Shown here in pieces: positions 50,111 to 58,536 of a DNA stretch of 64,000 nucleotides. The stretch spans positions 1 to 64,000 of the forward strand of contig DATHMK010000081.1 in assembly GCA_035487155.1 (NCBI GenBank). The letters are read 5' to 3'. Below the pieces are notes generated by a model. The model saw nothing but the letters and a program-made list of their open reading frames with translations, made no database searches and was not told the DNA's origin. This stretch comes from DAIDKA01 sp035487155 (GTDB lineage: Bacteria > Pseudomonadota > Gammaproteobacteria > Steroidobacterales > Steroidobacteraceae). Numbering within the stretch: the stretch's first letter is position 1; each line of letters starts with the position of its first letter. A program made the translations under genes and the position numbers.

Positions 50111-51347
50111 CGTCACTCATACGCTGATCGGCGCCCTGGTCGGGGAGGCGCTGGCGCGGCGCGTGCGGCCACCCGGCCGGCCGACGCCGCTGCGGCCGCT
50201 GCCGGATGTCACCTTCCGCCGCCTGCTGGTGGTGAGCCTGGTGCTGGGCAGCAACCTGCCCGATGTTGATCTGCTGTACAGCAGCTTCGCCGGCGGACCG
50301 CTGGGCTATGTGCTGCAGCATCGCGGCTACACCCACACCCTGCTCGGGGCCCTGGGCGGCGCGGTATTGTTATGGTTCGCAGTCCGGCTGTGGCTGCGCT
50401 ACCGGGGCCTGCGCGCCGATGTCGAGGAGCTGGCGTGGATTGGCGCGGCCTGCGTCATCGGCGTGCTGCTGCACCTGGGGATGGATTACACCAACAACTA
50501 CGGCGTGCATCCGTTCTGGCCGTTCTATGACGGGTGGGTGTACGGGGATTCGGTATTCATTCTCGAACCGCTGCTGTGGCTGGCGGCGGCGCCGCTGATA
50601 TTCGTCCTGCAAAGCACCTGGGCGCGCGCCCTGGTGGCACTCGCGCTGGGCGCGATGACCCTTGCAGTGTGCGTCCTGGGGCTGGTCGCAACGCCCGCCG
50701 TCATCGTATTTGGGGTGCTCGCCGGTGCCATGCTGGCCGCGGGCTGCTGCTTGCGACCCGGGGCGGCGCTGGGCTGGGGCATTGGCCTGTGGCTGGGCGT
50801 GAGTGTGCTGTTCGCCGTGGCGGGTCGCGTGGCCGGCCTGCGCCTGGATGCCGCAGCGGCGCGTGAGTTTCCGGGCAGCCGCACCCTGGATCGGGTATTG
50901 ACCCCCGCGCCCGCCGACCCGCTGTGCTGGGATGCCTGGCTGGTGCAGGCCGACGCGGCGGATGAGACCATGCGCCGGGCGCGCATCGCGCTGGTGCCGG
51001 GCCTGATCGGCCTGCGCGCCTGCCGGGGAGTCGATGCGCGGGTGCCCGGCGGTGTGCCGGTACCCGCAGCCGGCAGTTCGGGGCTACAGTGGCTGGAGCA
51101 GTTCAGCATGCCGGATGACCGGATCGCCAAGCTCGCCCTCACTCAGTGCCGCGCGCGTGCCTTCATGCAGTTTGCGCGGGTGCCGATGGCGCAGGTTGAA
51201 GGTTCGGGGTGGTGGCTGGGCGACCTGCGTTTCGGGGGCGGGCGCGGCTTCTCCCGGCTGCAGTTGACACAACCCGCGCAGCGCTGCGACTTTGCGGCCG
51301 TACCGTGGCTGCCACCGCGGCCCGAACTGCTGGCGCCGACACGATAG
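50103..51347 (+). CDS. YdjM-like membrane metal-dependent hydrolase
   Basis: 414 aa if started at CTG. The family N-terminus (MDNVTHTLIGA-like) is found intact as LDNVTHTLIGALVGEALARR. Its only possible start is the CTG at 50103: a TGA stop lies 21 bases upstream and no ATG, GTG or TTG intervenes. The GTG at 50163 would cut off this conserved part. Several membrane helices follow. Conserved polar residues are in GSNLPDVDLLY, HRGYTHTLLGA and HLGMDYTNNYG (Asp and His ligands of the DUF457/YdjM fold). A soluble C-terminal domain of about 170 residues completes it. Function unknown. Confidence 0.78.
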   Translation: MDNVTHTLIGALVGEALARRVRPPGRPTPLRPLPDVTFRRLLVVSLVLGSNLPDVDLLYSSFAGGPLGYVLQHRGYTHTLLGALGGAVLLWFAVRLWLRYRGLRADVEELAWIGAACVIGVLLHLGMDYTNNYGVHPFWPFYDGWVYGDSVFILEPLLWLAAAPLIFVLQSTWARALVALALGAMTLAVCVLGLVATPAVIVFGVLAGAMLAAGCCLRPGAALGWGIGLWLGVSVLFAVAGRVAGLRLDAAAAREFPGSRTLDRVLTPAPADPLCWDAWLVQADAADETMRRARIALVPGLIGLRACRGVDARVPGGVPVPAAGSSGLQWLEQFSMPDDRIAKLALTQCRARAFMQFARVPMAQVEGSGWWLGDLRFGGGRGFSRLQLTQPAQRCDFAAVPWLPPRPELLAPTR

Positions 51348-51357
51348 AGGTCCTGGC

Positions 51358-52635
51358 ATGGCGCTGTTCAAACAACTGTGGGTGCAGGTGCTGCTGGCGA
51401 CACTGGCCGGCATCGCTGTGGGGCACTGGTGGCCGAAACTGGGGGCTGACATGAAGCCCCTGGGCGATGCCTTCATCGCGCTGATCCGCATGCTCATCGC
51501 GCCGGTGATCTTCTGCACCGTGGTGCATGGCGTGGCGGCCATGAATGACATGCGCCGCGTCGGGCGCGTCGCCTTGAAGGCGCTGATCTACTTCGAGCTG
51601 ATCACCTCCGTGGCGCTGGTGCTGGCGCTGGCCGCGGTCAATATTCTCAAGCCCGGGTCCGGCATGCATGTGGTGGCCAGTACCCTGGATGTTCAGGCGG
51701 TCAGCCAGTACACCGCCCGCGCCCACGCCCAGGGGATCGCGCAGTTCTTCCTCGACATCATTCCCGCGACCTTCGTGGACGCGTTCGCGCACCCCGAGGT
51801 GCTGCCGGTACTGCTGGTGTCGGTGCTGTTCGCGGCGGGGCTTGCGGCCTGCGGGGAACGCGGCGCGGCGGTGCAGGCAGTGATCGACAGTGTGCGCGAA
51901 GTGTTCTTCCGCATCGTGGGCTTCGTCATGTGGGTCGCCCCGCTCGGAGCCTTTGGGGCCATGGCCTTCACCGTGGGTCGCTTCGGCACCGATTCGCTGG
52001 TGGCGCTGGGGCGCCTGATCCTGACGCTGTACGGGGTTTCGGCGCTGTTCGTGGTGGTGGTGTTCGGCGCGGTCAGCTGGTGGTGCGGCATCAGCCTGTG
52101 GCGCCTGCTCGGCTATATCCGCGAGGAGATCGTGATTGTCGCGGCCACGACCTCCACCGAAACGGTATTGCCGCAGGTGATGCGCAAGATGCGCGCCCTG
52201 GGCTGTGAGGACACGGTGGTGGGACTGGTCGTGCCCACCGGGTACTCCTTCAACCTCGATGGGACCTGCCTGTACCTGGCCACGGTGGTGGTGTTTCTGG
52301 CGCAAGCCACCGATACCGCGCTGGGGCTGGCGGGTCAGCTCACCATCCTCGCCGTACTGCTGCTGACCTCCAAGGGCGCGGCCGGGGTCGCCGGCGCGGC
52401 CTTCGTGGTCCTGGCCGCGACGCTGGGCTCGGTGGGTACCATTCCGGTGGCCAGCATCGCACTGGTACTGGGGATTCACCGGCTGCTGGCCGAGGCACTG
52501 ACCTTCGTGAACCTGGTCGGCAATTGTCTGGCGACCATTGTGGTGGCACGGTGGGAGGGAGCCCTCGACCGCGACGTTCTGCAACGCCGGATCGGCCGCG
52601 GGCCACGCCCAACCATAGTGGAGAGTCAGGCATGA
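51358..52635 (+). CDS. Dicarboxylate/cation symporter, DctA-like (SDF family)
   Basis: 425 aa. It is a glutamate/C4-dicarboxylate-type secondary transporter with eight helices and two hairpins. It starts MALFKQLWVQVLLATLAGIAVGHWWP; IRMLIAPVIFCTVVHGV and VVPTGYSFNLDGTCLYLATVVVFLAQ are family signatures. The first hairpin, normally SSSSE or similar, reads AATTSTETVLP. NLVGNCLATIVVARWEG is in the C-terminal helix with the substrate-binding Asn/Asp region. The neighbours suggest uptake of an aromatic-pathway acid or of C4 acids; this is inference. Confidence 0.87.
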   Translation: MALFKQLWVQVLLATLAGIAVGHWWPKLGADMKPLGDAFIALIRMLIAPVIFCTVVHGVAAMNDMRRVGRVALKALIYFELITSVALVLALAAVNILKPGSGMHVVASTLDVQAVSQYTARAHAQGIAQFFLDIIPATFVDAFAHPEVLPVLLVSVLFAAGLAACGERGAAVQAVIDSVREVFFRIVGFVMWVAPLGAFGAMAFTVGRFGTDSLVALGRLILTLYGVSALFVVVVFGAVSWWCGISLWRLLGYIREEIVIVAATTSTETVLPQVMRKMRALGCEDTVVGLVVPTGYSFNLDGTCLYLATVVVFLAQATDTALGLAGQLTILAVLLLTSKGAAGVAGAAFVVLAATLGSVGTIPVASIALVLGIHRLLAEALTFVNLVGNCLATIVVARWEGALDRDVLQRRIGRGPRPTIVESQA

Positions 52636-53114
52636 AGCCGACGCCGGAAGCATTGATCGCAAAACTGGGCCTGGAGCCGCACCAGGAGGGCGGCTGGTTC
52701 CGCCAGGCCTACAAGTCGAGCACCCAGGTGCAGGCCCCGCAGGGCCAACGCAGCGCGGTCACCACCATCTATTACCTGCTTGAGCACAGGCGTGCCAGCC
52801 CCTGGCATGTGGTGCAGTCGGATGAGATCTGGCATTTTTACTACGGCGCTGCTGCAGAGCTGCTCTCCTATGATCCGCACGCCCGGCAACTGCAGCGGCA
52901 TCGGCTCGAGTCCCTGACCGGAGCGGGCGTGCAGGTGGCGGTCATTCCGGCGGGGTGCTGGCAGGCCGCGCACTGCCTGGGCGATTACACCTTGGTCGGC
53001 TGCACGGTCTGCCCGGGGTATGAGGAGCAGGACTTTCGCTGGGTTCGTGAACTGCCCGATCACCAGCGGCATTTCACCCATGACATGATGGGCATGCAGG
53101 CGTTTCTCAAGTGA
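52632..53114 (+). CDS. DUF985 cupin-domain protein
   Basis: 160 aa in an ATGA overlap with the symporter gene. A single cupin barrel: HQEGGWFRQAYKSS, TIYYLLEHRRASPWHVVQSDEIWHFYYG (quoted in part: WHVVQSDEIWHFYYG) with the histidines and Glu of the first cupin motif, and VIPAGCWQAAHCLGDYTLVGCTV (in part: CTVCPGYEEQDF) in the second. DUF985 proteins are small cupins of unknown activity. It is in the same direction as ligJ and the symporter and is probably co-transcribed. No substrate can be inferred. Confidence 0.85.
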   Translation: MKPTPEALIAKLGLEPHQEGGWFRQAYKSSTQVQAPQGQRSAVTTIYYLLEHRRASPWHVVQSDEIWHFYYGAAAELLSYDPHARQLQRHRLESLTGAGVQVAVIPAGCWQAAHCLGDYTLVGCTVCPGYEEQDFRWVRELPDHQRHFTHDMMGMQAFLK

Positions 53115-53896
53115 GGGTGTCGATGGTGATGGAGGCGATTTCACGCACCCTCAGGGCAGTGCAGCCGACGCGCGCCGAACTGGCACTGCTGGCATTGATG
53201 CTCACGACCGCGCTGGTCATGATGATATGGGAGCGCCGGCGCCCGGCCTACCAGACCGATTATCGGCGCACCTGGAAGCGCGACCTTGCGGTCCAGCTGC
53301 TCTACAGCACCGCCATCGGGCCACTGGCCATCCTGATCAACCGCTACGTGTCGTATTCGCCGGTGCTGCCCCAGGCCGTCTTCCGCATGCCGTTCGTGGT
53401 GCGCGCCGCGCTGTTCATCATCATCGGTGACTTCGGCTACTACTGGGTGCATCGGGCGATGCACACGAAGTGGCTGTGGAACATCCATCGCTGGCATCAC
53501 TCGCCCAATTACATGTACTGGCTGATGGGGGCACGCGGCTCACTGGTGCAGCAGACCCTGGTCAACATGCCGTATATTTTTGCGCAGGCGCTGCTGGTGG
53601 TCTCGCCGTGGTGGACGGGGCTTGCGATTGGCTTCAAGAATGGCTTGCAGAACTACTGGATGCACCTGAACGTCAGCTGGGGTCCGCGCTGGCTGGAATG
53701 GATCATCGTCACGCCCCGGTACCATCACATCCATCACAGTGACAATCCGGACTACTACGGCGCCAATGTCGCGGCGCTGTTTCCGATCTGGGACCGGCTG
53801 TTCGGGACCTACGTCGATCCGGACCAGGTGGCCGGCCGGCTGAAATTCGGCACCAATGAACGCTCACCGCGCTGGCGATTGGCTCTTGGCCTGTGA
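53111..53896 (+). CDS. Sterol desaturase / fatty-acid hydroxylase family protein
   Basis: 261 aa membrane di-iron enzyme. The three histidine boxes are complete: HRAMH, HRWHH and HIHHSDN, with an upstream His in YWVHRAMH. About four membrane helices are present (ELALLALMLTTALVMMIW; AALFIIIGDFGYYW). Such enzymes hydroxylate or desaturate lipids, carotenoids or sterol-like molecules. GTG start in a GTGA overlap with the cupin gene. Substrate unknown. Confidence 0.88.
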   Translation: MRVSMVMEAISRTLRAVQPTRAELALLALMLTTALVMMIWERRRPAYQTDYRRTWKRDLAVQLLYSTAIGPLAILINRYVSYSPVLPQAVFRMPFVVRAALFIIIGDFGYYWVHRAMHTKWLWNIHRWHHSPNYMYWLMGARGSLVQQTLVNMPYIFAQALLVVSPWWTGLAIGFKNGLQNYWMHLNVSWGPRWLEWIIVTPRYHHIHHSDNPDYYGANVAALFPIWDRLFGTYVDPDQVAGRLKFGTNERSPRWRLALGL

Positions 53897-53944
53897 GCGG
53901 GTATCTTCACCACCATCCGGGCAACGCAACACAGGAGCAACCCC

Positions 53945-54049
53945 ATGAGTAAGGGCATGGACCGCAAGAAAGAGGAAAAGAAGAAGCCAGCCAAGACGCT
54001 GGAAGAGAAACGCGCCGCCAAGCGCGCCAAGCGTGAAGGGCGAGGCTGA
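53945..54049 (+). CDS. 34-residue lysine-rich small protein
   Basis: A short gene with AGGAG eight bases before the ATG. The product MSKGMDRKKEEKKKPAKTLE continues with EKRAAKRAKREGRG. It is almost entirely charged helix (Lys, Arg, Glu, Ala) and has no membrane or signal segment. Similar tiny Lys-rich proteins occur widely in proteobacteria without known function. It lies between the desaturase gene and a strong hairpin. Binding to nucleic acid is possible, but only from composition. Confidence 0.7.
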   Translation: MSKGMDRKKEEKKKPAKTLEEKRAAKRAKREGRG

Positions 54050-54068
54050 AGGCCGATCCGGCCGCGGG

Positions 54069-54094
54069 CTGCTGCCGCAGAATCGCGGCAGCAG
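54069..54094. terminator. Strong hairpin between convergent units
   Basis: A perfect 10-bp stem CTGCTGCCGC/GCGGCAGCAG with a 6-base loop lies between the 34-residue gene and the convergent ligK. No T-run follows on either strand, so it may act as a rho-dependent or mRNA-stabilising 3' structure. Confidence 0.55.
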
Positions 54095-54115
54095 TCCGGT
54101 CCGTGAAGGGTATTG

Positions 54116-54793
54116 CTACTTGTATTCCAGTCCCAGCGCCGCGAGTTTCTCGCGGAACTTGTAGATATCCATTCCCAACTCCCCGGAGGCGAGGCGCTTG
54201 CGCTTGTCCTCTTCGGCCGCGACCCGTTTGGCCGCCGCTTCGGCGACCTGCGCCGCCTCCGCACAGCGCACCACGCACACGCCATCATCATCCGCGACCA
54301 CCACGTCGCCCGGATTGATGAGCTGCGCCGCGCAGATCACCGGGACATTCACCGAGCCCAGGCTCGCCTTGATGGTGCCCTGGGCATAGATGGCCTTGCT
54401 CCACACCGGGAAATCCATCTGCTTGAGGGTGGCCACGTCGCGCACCCCGGCATCGATGATCAGCGCCTGCACGCCATGGGCCTGCAGGGAGGTGGCCAGC
54501 AGATCGCCAAAATAGCCGTCTTCGCACGGGGAGGTGGGGGCAACCACCAGGATGTCACCGGGTTTGCACAGTTCCACCGCCACATGAATCATCCAGTTGT
54601 CCCCGGGCGGGGCGGATACGGTCACCGCAGGTCCGGCAATGGACTTGCCAGCGTAGATCGGCCGCATATACGCGGCGAGCAGCCCGACGCGTCCCTGCGC
54701 CTCATGCACCGTGGCGACGCCACTGCTGCCCAGCGCCTGGCAGTGGGCCGGATCCGGTCGTGCGATTTCGCGCACCGCGACATGCTTGTTGAT
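54116..54793 (-). CDS. ligK: 4-carboxy-4-hydroxy-2-oxoadipate aldolase LigK (HMG aldolase family)
   Basis: 225 aa if started at ATC. LigK cleaves 4-carboxy-4-hydroxy-2-oxoadipate to pyruvate and oxaloacetate and also decarboxylates oxaloacetate. It is RraA-like and needs a divalent metal. Motifs are GVATVHEAQGRVGLLAAYMRPIY, PGDNWMIHVAVELCKPGDILVV (in part: CKPGDILVVAP), IIDAGVRDVATL with the Arg-Asp pair, and VNPGD-like INPGDVVVADDDGV. AAGGAG lies six bases before an ATC that opens INKHVAVREI, where relatives have their Met; the first standard codon is GTG at 54775. It ends a Gld-type ABC operon, apart from the other lig genes. Confidence 0.88.
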   Translation of the reverse strand: MNKHVAVREIARPDPAHCQALGSSGVATVHEAQGRVGLLAAYMRPIYAGKSIAGPAVTVSAPPGDNWMIHVAVELCKPGDILVVAPTSPCEDGYFGDLLATSLQAHGVQALIIDAGVRDVATLKQMDFPVWSKAIYAQGTIKASLGSVNVPVICAAQLINPGDVVVADDDGVCVVRCAEAAQVAEAAAKRVAAEEDKRKRLASGELGMDIYKFREKLAALGLEYK

Positions 54794-54804
54794 GGGATTC
54801 TCCT

Positions 54805-55890
54805 TCAGTGACTTTGCTGCGGAGTGATCTTGCCCGGGCCCTGAGTCGGCGGCCCAAAGGGCAAAGCCGAGGGTGCCGAGGCGGCACTGTGCGCCGGCTT
54901 CGCCGCTGCGGCCGGCTTGGGCGCGGGCAGCGGTTTCAGCAACTGCTCGAGGGGCCGGAACAGCGTGTCGTAGCGATACCCGGGCAACTCGAACTCCCAA
55001 CCGGCCAGACGCGCATTTAATTCCTGGGCACGCGGCTGCTGCGCCGGGGCGCTGGCGGTGGCGGCCACGGTGATGTACCGCGTCTCACCCTCCTGGATAC
55101 CGGCGAGGGTGAGGATCAGGCCATCGCTGGTATGAAAGGTGGCCTGCGCCGCCGGCGCGTGTGCGGTGGCCTTGCGCACATCATCCAGCTGCAATCCCAC
55201 CAGAGCACCCGCCTGGGCCTGCGGCGCGCCGGGATCCGCGAGCTCTCGGCCCTTGGGAATGGGGCTGACCGCGCCGTGTTTGACGGTGTATTCCGGACCC
55301 GTCGCTTTCACATCCACCTCGTCTACCTGCTCGGCCGGGATATCCAGAATGGTACGGTCCAGCCAATGGCGCGGATCCGCATCCGGCGTCAGCTGCGGGG
55401 TGGCCAAAAGACTTTGTGTGGTACCGGCCAGACGCACGTACACCGAGCCGGTGCCGGAGGTCTTGCCGACGATGAGACCCAGGGTCCTGGCGTTGAGATC
55501 GATTTCCACGCCGGTGCTGGTGGTCTGCGGGCCATGCGGATCCTCGACCCCGAGCTTCGAATACAGTGCCGGGTCGGAGGTCTTCTGTTCCTCGATCTGC
55601 AGGGCGGAAAGATCCAGCAGCAGCTTGCGCACCTGTCCGGTGTCGGCCCCATAGCCGCGTTCGGTGACTACCCAGCGACTGGTATCGCGCGTCAGCGTCA
55701 CATGGCTGCCGTCGCCCTTGAATATCCTCAGGCGTGTCACCGCATTCAGATCAGCCTGCTTCAGGGGCAGCACCGTGCCTGTGGGCTCCGCGTTGCTGTC
55801 CCCGCCATGCCGGCTCAGCAGCCACGCCCCCACGCCCACCAGCGCCACGCCGGCGACGGCCAGCGACAGGACCTGCCCCGGGCGGATCAC
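54805..55890 (-). CDS. DUF4340 domain-containing protein
   Basis: 361 aa. One N-terminal helix (VLSLAVAGVALVGVGAWLLS) anchors a periplasmic beta-rich domain: FKGDGSHVTLTRDTSRWVVT, ADTGQVRKLLLDLSALQIEE, and VGKTSGTGSVYVRLAGTTQ. The C-terminus is Pro/Ala-rich. DUF4340 proteins are regular partners of GldA-GldF-GldG-like ABC exporters. It overlaps the GldG-like gene by four bases. It likely acts with that transporter at the cell surface; substrate unknown. Confidence 0.85.
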   Translation of the reverse strand: MIRPGQVLSLAVAGVALVGVGAWLLSRHGGDSNAEPTGTVLPLKQADLNAVTRLRIFKGDGSHVTLTRDTSRWVVTERGYGADTGQVRKLLLDLSALQIEEQKTSDPALYSKLGVEDPHGPQTTSTGVEIDLNARTLGLIVGKTSGTGSVYVRLAGTTQSLLATPQLTPDADPRHWLDRTILDIPAEQVDEVDVKATGPEYTVKHGAVSPIPKGRELADPGAPQAQAGALVGLQLDDVRKATAHAPAAQATFHTSDGLILTLAGIQEGETRYITVAATASAPAQQPRAQELNARLAGWEFELPGYRYDTLFRPLEQLLKPLPAPKPAAAAKPAHSAASAPSALPFGPPTQGPGKITPQQSH

Positions 55891-57773
55891 GGATGCGCTC
55901 CGCGCCGGCGATGACGCCGCACCAGCACCCCCAGCAGCACCGCGGTCAGAGTGAACAGCAGCGGCGCGATGATGATGTTGATGAGCTTGGTCCAGTTGCC
56001 CAGCCGGGTGATGTCCTGATCCAGGCCCAGACGCACATCGCGCAGCTCCTTGCGGATCCGCAGCTTCTCGTTCTGGAAACGGGTCAGGGCCTGTTCCTGG
56101 TCGGGAGTCAGGATGGCCACGCCGCGATCGGTCCGCTGCGACTGCAGCGCCGCGAGCTGATCCTCGGTGTTGTGCAGCTCCTTCTCAAGTTCCTGTTCCT
56201 TGTCGCGGAAGCGGTCGTCGGCCTTGGCGCGCAGGGCCTCGACGCGCGCAAACGGGCGCTGGTAGGTGGCGCGGCCGCGGATCGAGATCAGATCATCGCT
56301 GCCGGCCATGTTGTCCAGGGCATTGGCGAGCAGGTCGCCATTGTTGGCAAAGGGCTGCGCGATCCGCTGACCGGCCAGTTCCTGCGCATGCACCCACAGG
56401 TAGTCAGACAGTACATCGGTGTCGGCCACCACGATCAGCTCCAGCGGCTTCAGGGAGTGGGTCAGCAGGGTCGTCCCCGGTGCAAGGGTTGCACCCTGTG
56501 GCAGCCCGCCCGGGAAGGCGGTACTGACGTTGCCGCTGACGCGTGCCGCCAGCGTGTAGTGTTCGCCGGTGGGATGAAAACCATCAAACAGCGTGGCCGG
56601 GTCCTGCAGCACCAGGAAGCGCGTCACCGGCATCAGCTGCGCCTGATCGCTCGAGAACAGCAGCGGTTCGAAGCGGGTGGTGGCGCCCTTGCGGGCGCTG
56701 AGGTGGCCGGCGGTGGCGAGGTTGACGCTGGAGAGCCCCTCGGTCACCACATCCTTCTGATTCATGGCCGAGGCATCCAGCCCCAGCACGCCCAGGTGGC
56801 GCACCGGCGCCTCGTTTTCGCGAACCGAGACGCTCATCGCATAACGCGAATCCGCAACCACCTGGTGGGGGTCAAAGTCCACGCCCCAGGCGTTGAGCAG
56901 GGTCTCAAGATGCGAGGAGCGATCGGCGCTGAGCGCGGCCGCGGGATTGGAAGGATCCACTCCGGTCTGATCCTGATCGGCCAGCGGATCGACGAACACC
57001 AGCAGGTGGCCGCCGCGCAGCGCAAACTGATCGATCGCGAACTGCGCGGCGGCCGCCAGGTGCTTCGGATGCACCAGCACCAGTACGCTGATGGCCGGAT
57101 CGATGCTGGCGACATTGTTGTCGAGCATGCGCACGTCCATGACCTGCTGCAGCTGTTCGAGCACCACCCAGGCGGAGCGCGGCTGGCCGGAGTTCGGATC
57201 GAAACCCGCGCTCATCGGCAGCTCGGAGAGCCAGCCGATGACCGGCTTTTTGGCACCGCTCAACTGGTACACCAGTTTGGCCAGATCGTATTCGAGGAAC
57301 TCACCCTTGTTCGGATCGAAGAAATCGATCGCCGCCTGGCCGTCGGTGGAGTTGGTCCCGGCCAGGCCGAAGTACAGCGCATTGGCGGCATTGCCGCCGA
57401 CGTTGACCGAATGCACGCCCAGTTCGGCGGCCCGGTCCTCGTCGGCGGAGAAGGGCTGCGGATCCACGAAGTGCAGATGCAGTTTGCCCTTGGAACGTGC
57501 GGCGAATTCGTTGAGCAGATCCCGCACGCGCAGGGCGTAGCTGGCCACCTGCGGATACTGGCTGCCGGTGGCCGCGCTGTAGAAGAAATACAGATTGATG
57601 GGCTCCTTGAGCCCCTTGAGAATCCGGTCGGTGCCCGGCGCGGTGGTATAGAGATGGTTTTGCGTCAGATCGACGCGCCAGCTGCGCATCACATAGCCGG
57701 CCACCATTGTGATGCCGGCGAACAGCAGGGCCAGCGCCAGCAGCGTGCCGCCTCCCAGGGTTGAACGTTTCAT
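55887..57773 (-). CDS. GldG-like ABC transporter auxiliary protein
   Basis: 628 aa. A first helix (LLALALLFAGITMVAGYVM) leads to a large periplasmic domain of the GldG/IFT52-like type, with PINLYFFYSAATGSQYPQV, RDLLNEFAARSKGKLHLHFVDPQPFS (in part: GKLHLHFVDPQPFS), and VLVLVHPKHLAAAAQFAIDQFALRGG (in part: ALRGGHLLVFVDPLAD). A charged coiled-coil region (RFRDKEQELEKELHNTEDQ) precedes a last helix (IIIAPLLFTLTAVLLGVLV). In Bacteroidetes GldG supports gliding; in proteobacteria the homologues form an exporter of unknown substrate. Confidence 0.87.
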   Translation of the reverse strand: MKRSTLGGGTLLALALLFAGITMVAGYVMRSWRVDLTQNHLYTTAPGTDRILKGLKEPINLYFFYSAATGSQYPQVASYALRVRDLLNEFAARSKGKLHLHFVDPQPFSADEDRAAELGVHSVNVGGNAANALYFGLAGTNSTDGQAAIDFFDPNKGEFLEYDLAKLVYQLSGAKKPVIGWLSELPMSAGFDPNSGQPRSAWVVLEQLQQVMDVRMLDNNVASIDPAISVLVLVHPKHLAAAAQFAIDQFALRGGHLLVFVDPLADQDQTGVDPSNPAAALSADRSSHLETLLNAWGVDFDPHQVVADSRYAMSVSVRENEAPVRHLGVLGLDASAMNQKDVVTEGLSSVNLATAGHLSARKGATTRFEPLLFSSDQAQLMPVTRFLVLQDPATLFDGFHPTGEHYTLAARVSGNVSTAFPGGLPQGATLAPGTTLLTHSLKPLELIVVADTDVLSDYLWVHAQELAGQRIAQPFANNGDLLANALDNMAGSDDLISIRGRATYQRPFARVEALRAKADDRFRDKEQELEKELHNTEDQLAALQSQRTDRGVAILTPDQEQALTRFQNEKLRIRKELRDVRLGLDQDITRLGNWTKLINIIIAPLLFTLTAVLLGVLVRRHRRRGAHP

Positions 57774-57792
57774 CGTGAATCGCCCTTGACGA

Positions 57793-58527
57793 TTATTCAG
57801 ACTTGCGCACGTCGAGGACGACGGCGGTTGCCAGCAGGAACCAGGTGATGAGCAGCCCGAAGTAGATCAGGTCGCGCACATCGATGACGCCCTTGGAGAT
57901 GGCCTCGTAATGCGTGAGGAACCCCAGCGATCCCACCGCATCCACCAGGAACTGCGGCGCCCAGCCGCGGAAGGCGTCAAGCACCAGCGGAAATCCTGCC
58001 ACCAGGAACACGAAGCAGGCTGCGATGCCGACGATGAAGGCCACCACCGGATTGCGGGTCAGCGCCGAGGCCAGTGAGCCGATGCTGAGGAACCCCGCGG
58101 CCAGCAGCACGCTGCCGATATAGGCCGCAAGAATGGCCCCGTTGTCGGGGCTGCCCAGATAATTCACCGTGATCCACAGCGGGAAGGTCAGAACCAGCGC
58201 CAGGATGGTGAACGCCCAGGCCGCCAGGAACTTGCCCACGACGGCCTGCCACAGCGTCACCGGCAGCGTCATCAGCAGCTCGATGCTGCCCGAGCGCCGC
58301 TCCTCGGCCCACAGCCGCATCGACACCGCCGGGATCAGAAACAGGAACAGCCAGGGGTGATAGGTGAAGAAGGGGTTCAGGTCCGCCTGGCCGCGCTCGA
58401 AGAATCCGCCCAGATAAAAAGTGAACAGATTGGCCAGAACCAGGAATATCAGCAGGAAGATATAGGCGAGCGGGGTCGCGAAATAACTGACCAGTTCGCG
58501 CCGCATGATGATGCCAACGTTACGCAT
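57793..58527 (-). CDS. ABC transporter permease (GldF-like)
   Basis: 244 aa, six membrane helices, starting MRNVGIIMRRELVSYFATPLAYIFLLIF. SMRLWAEERRSGSIELLMTLPVTLWQAVVGKFLAAW (in part: WAEERRSGSIELLMTLP) is the coupling region of ABC-2 permeases. No kinase or other domain. It lies between the ATPase and the GldG-like gene, with gaps of nine and 19 bases. Confidence 0.9.
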   Translation of the reverse strand: MRNVGIIMRRELVSYFATPLAYIFLLIFLVLANLFTFYLGGFFERGQADLNPFFTYHPWLFLFLIPAVSMRLWAEERRSGSIELLMTLPVTLWQAVVGKFLAAWAFTILALVLTFPLWITVNYLGSPDNGAILAAYIGSVLLAAGFLSIGSLASALTRNPVVAFIVGIAACFVFLVAGFPLVLDAFRGWAPQFLVDAVGSLGFLTHYEAISKGVIDVRDLIYFGLLITWFLLATAVVLDVRKSE

Positions 58528-58536
58528 GTCCCAACC

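Noticed and set aside
53809..54291. A 160-codon minus-strand frame over the small Lys-rich gene and the end of ligK
   Set aside because: It is out of frame with ligK and antisense to the desaturase end; no ribosome site or family features.
55734..57764. A 676-codon plus-strand frame over the GldG-like gene
   Set aside because: Antisense to a conserved transporter component; composition is typical of shadow frames in this genome.
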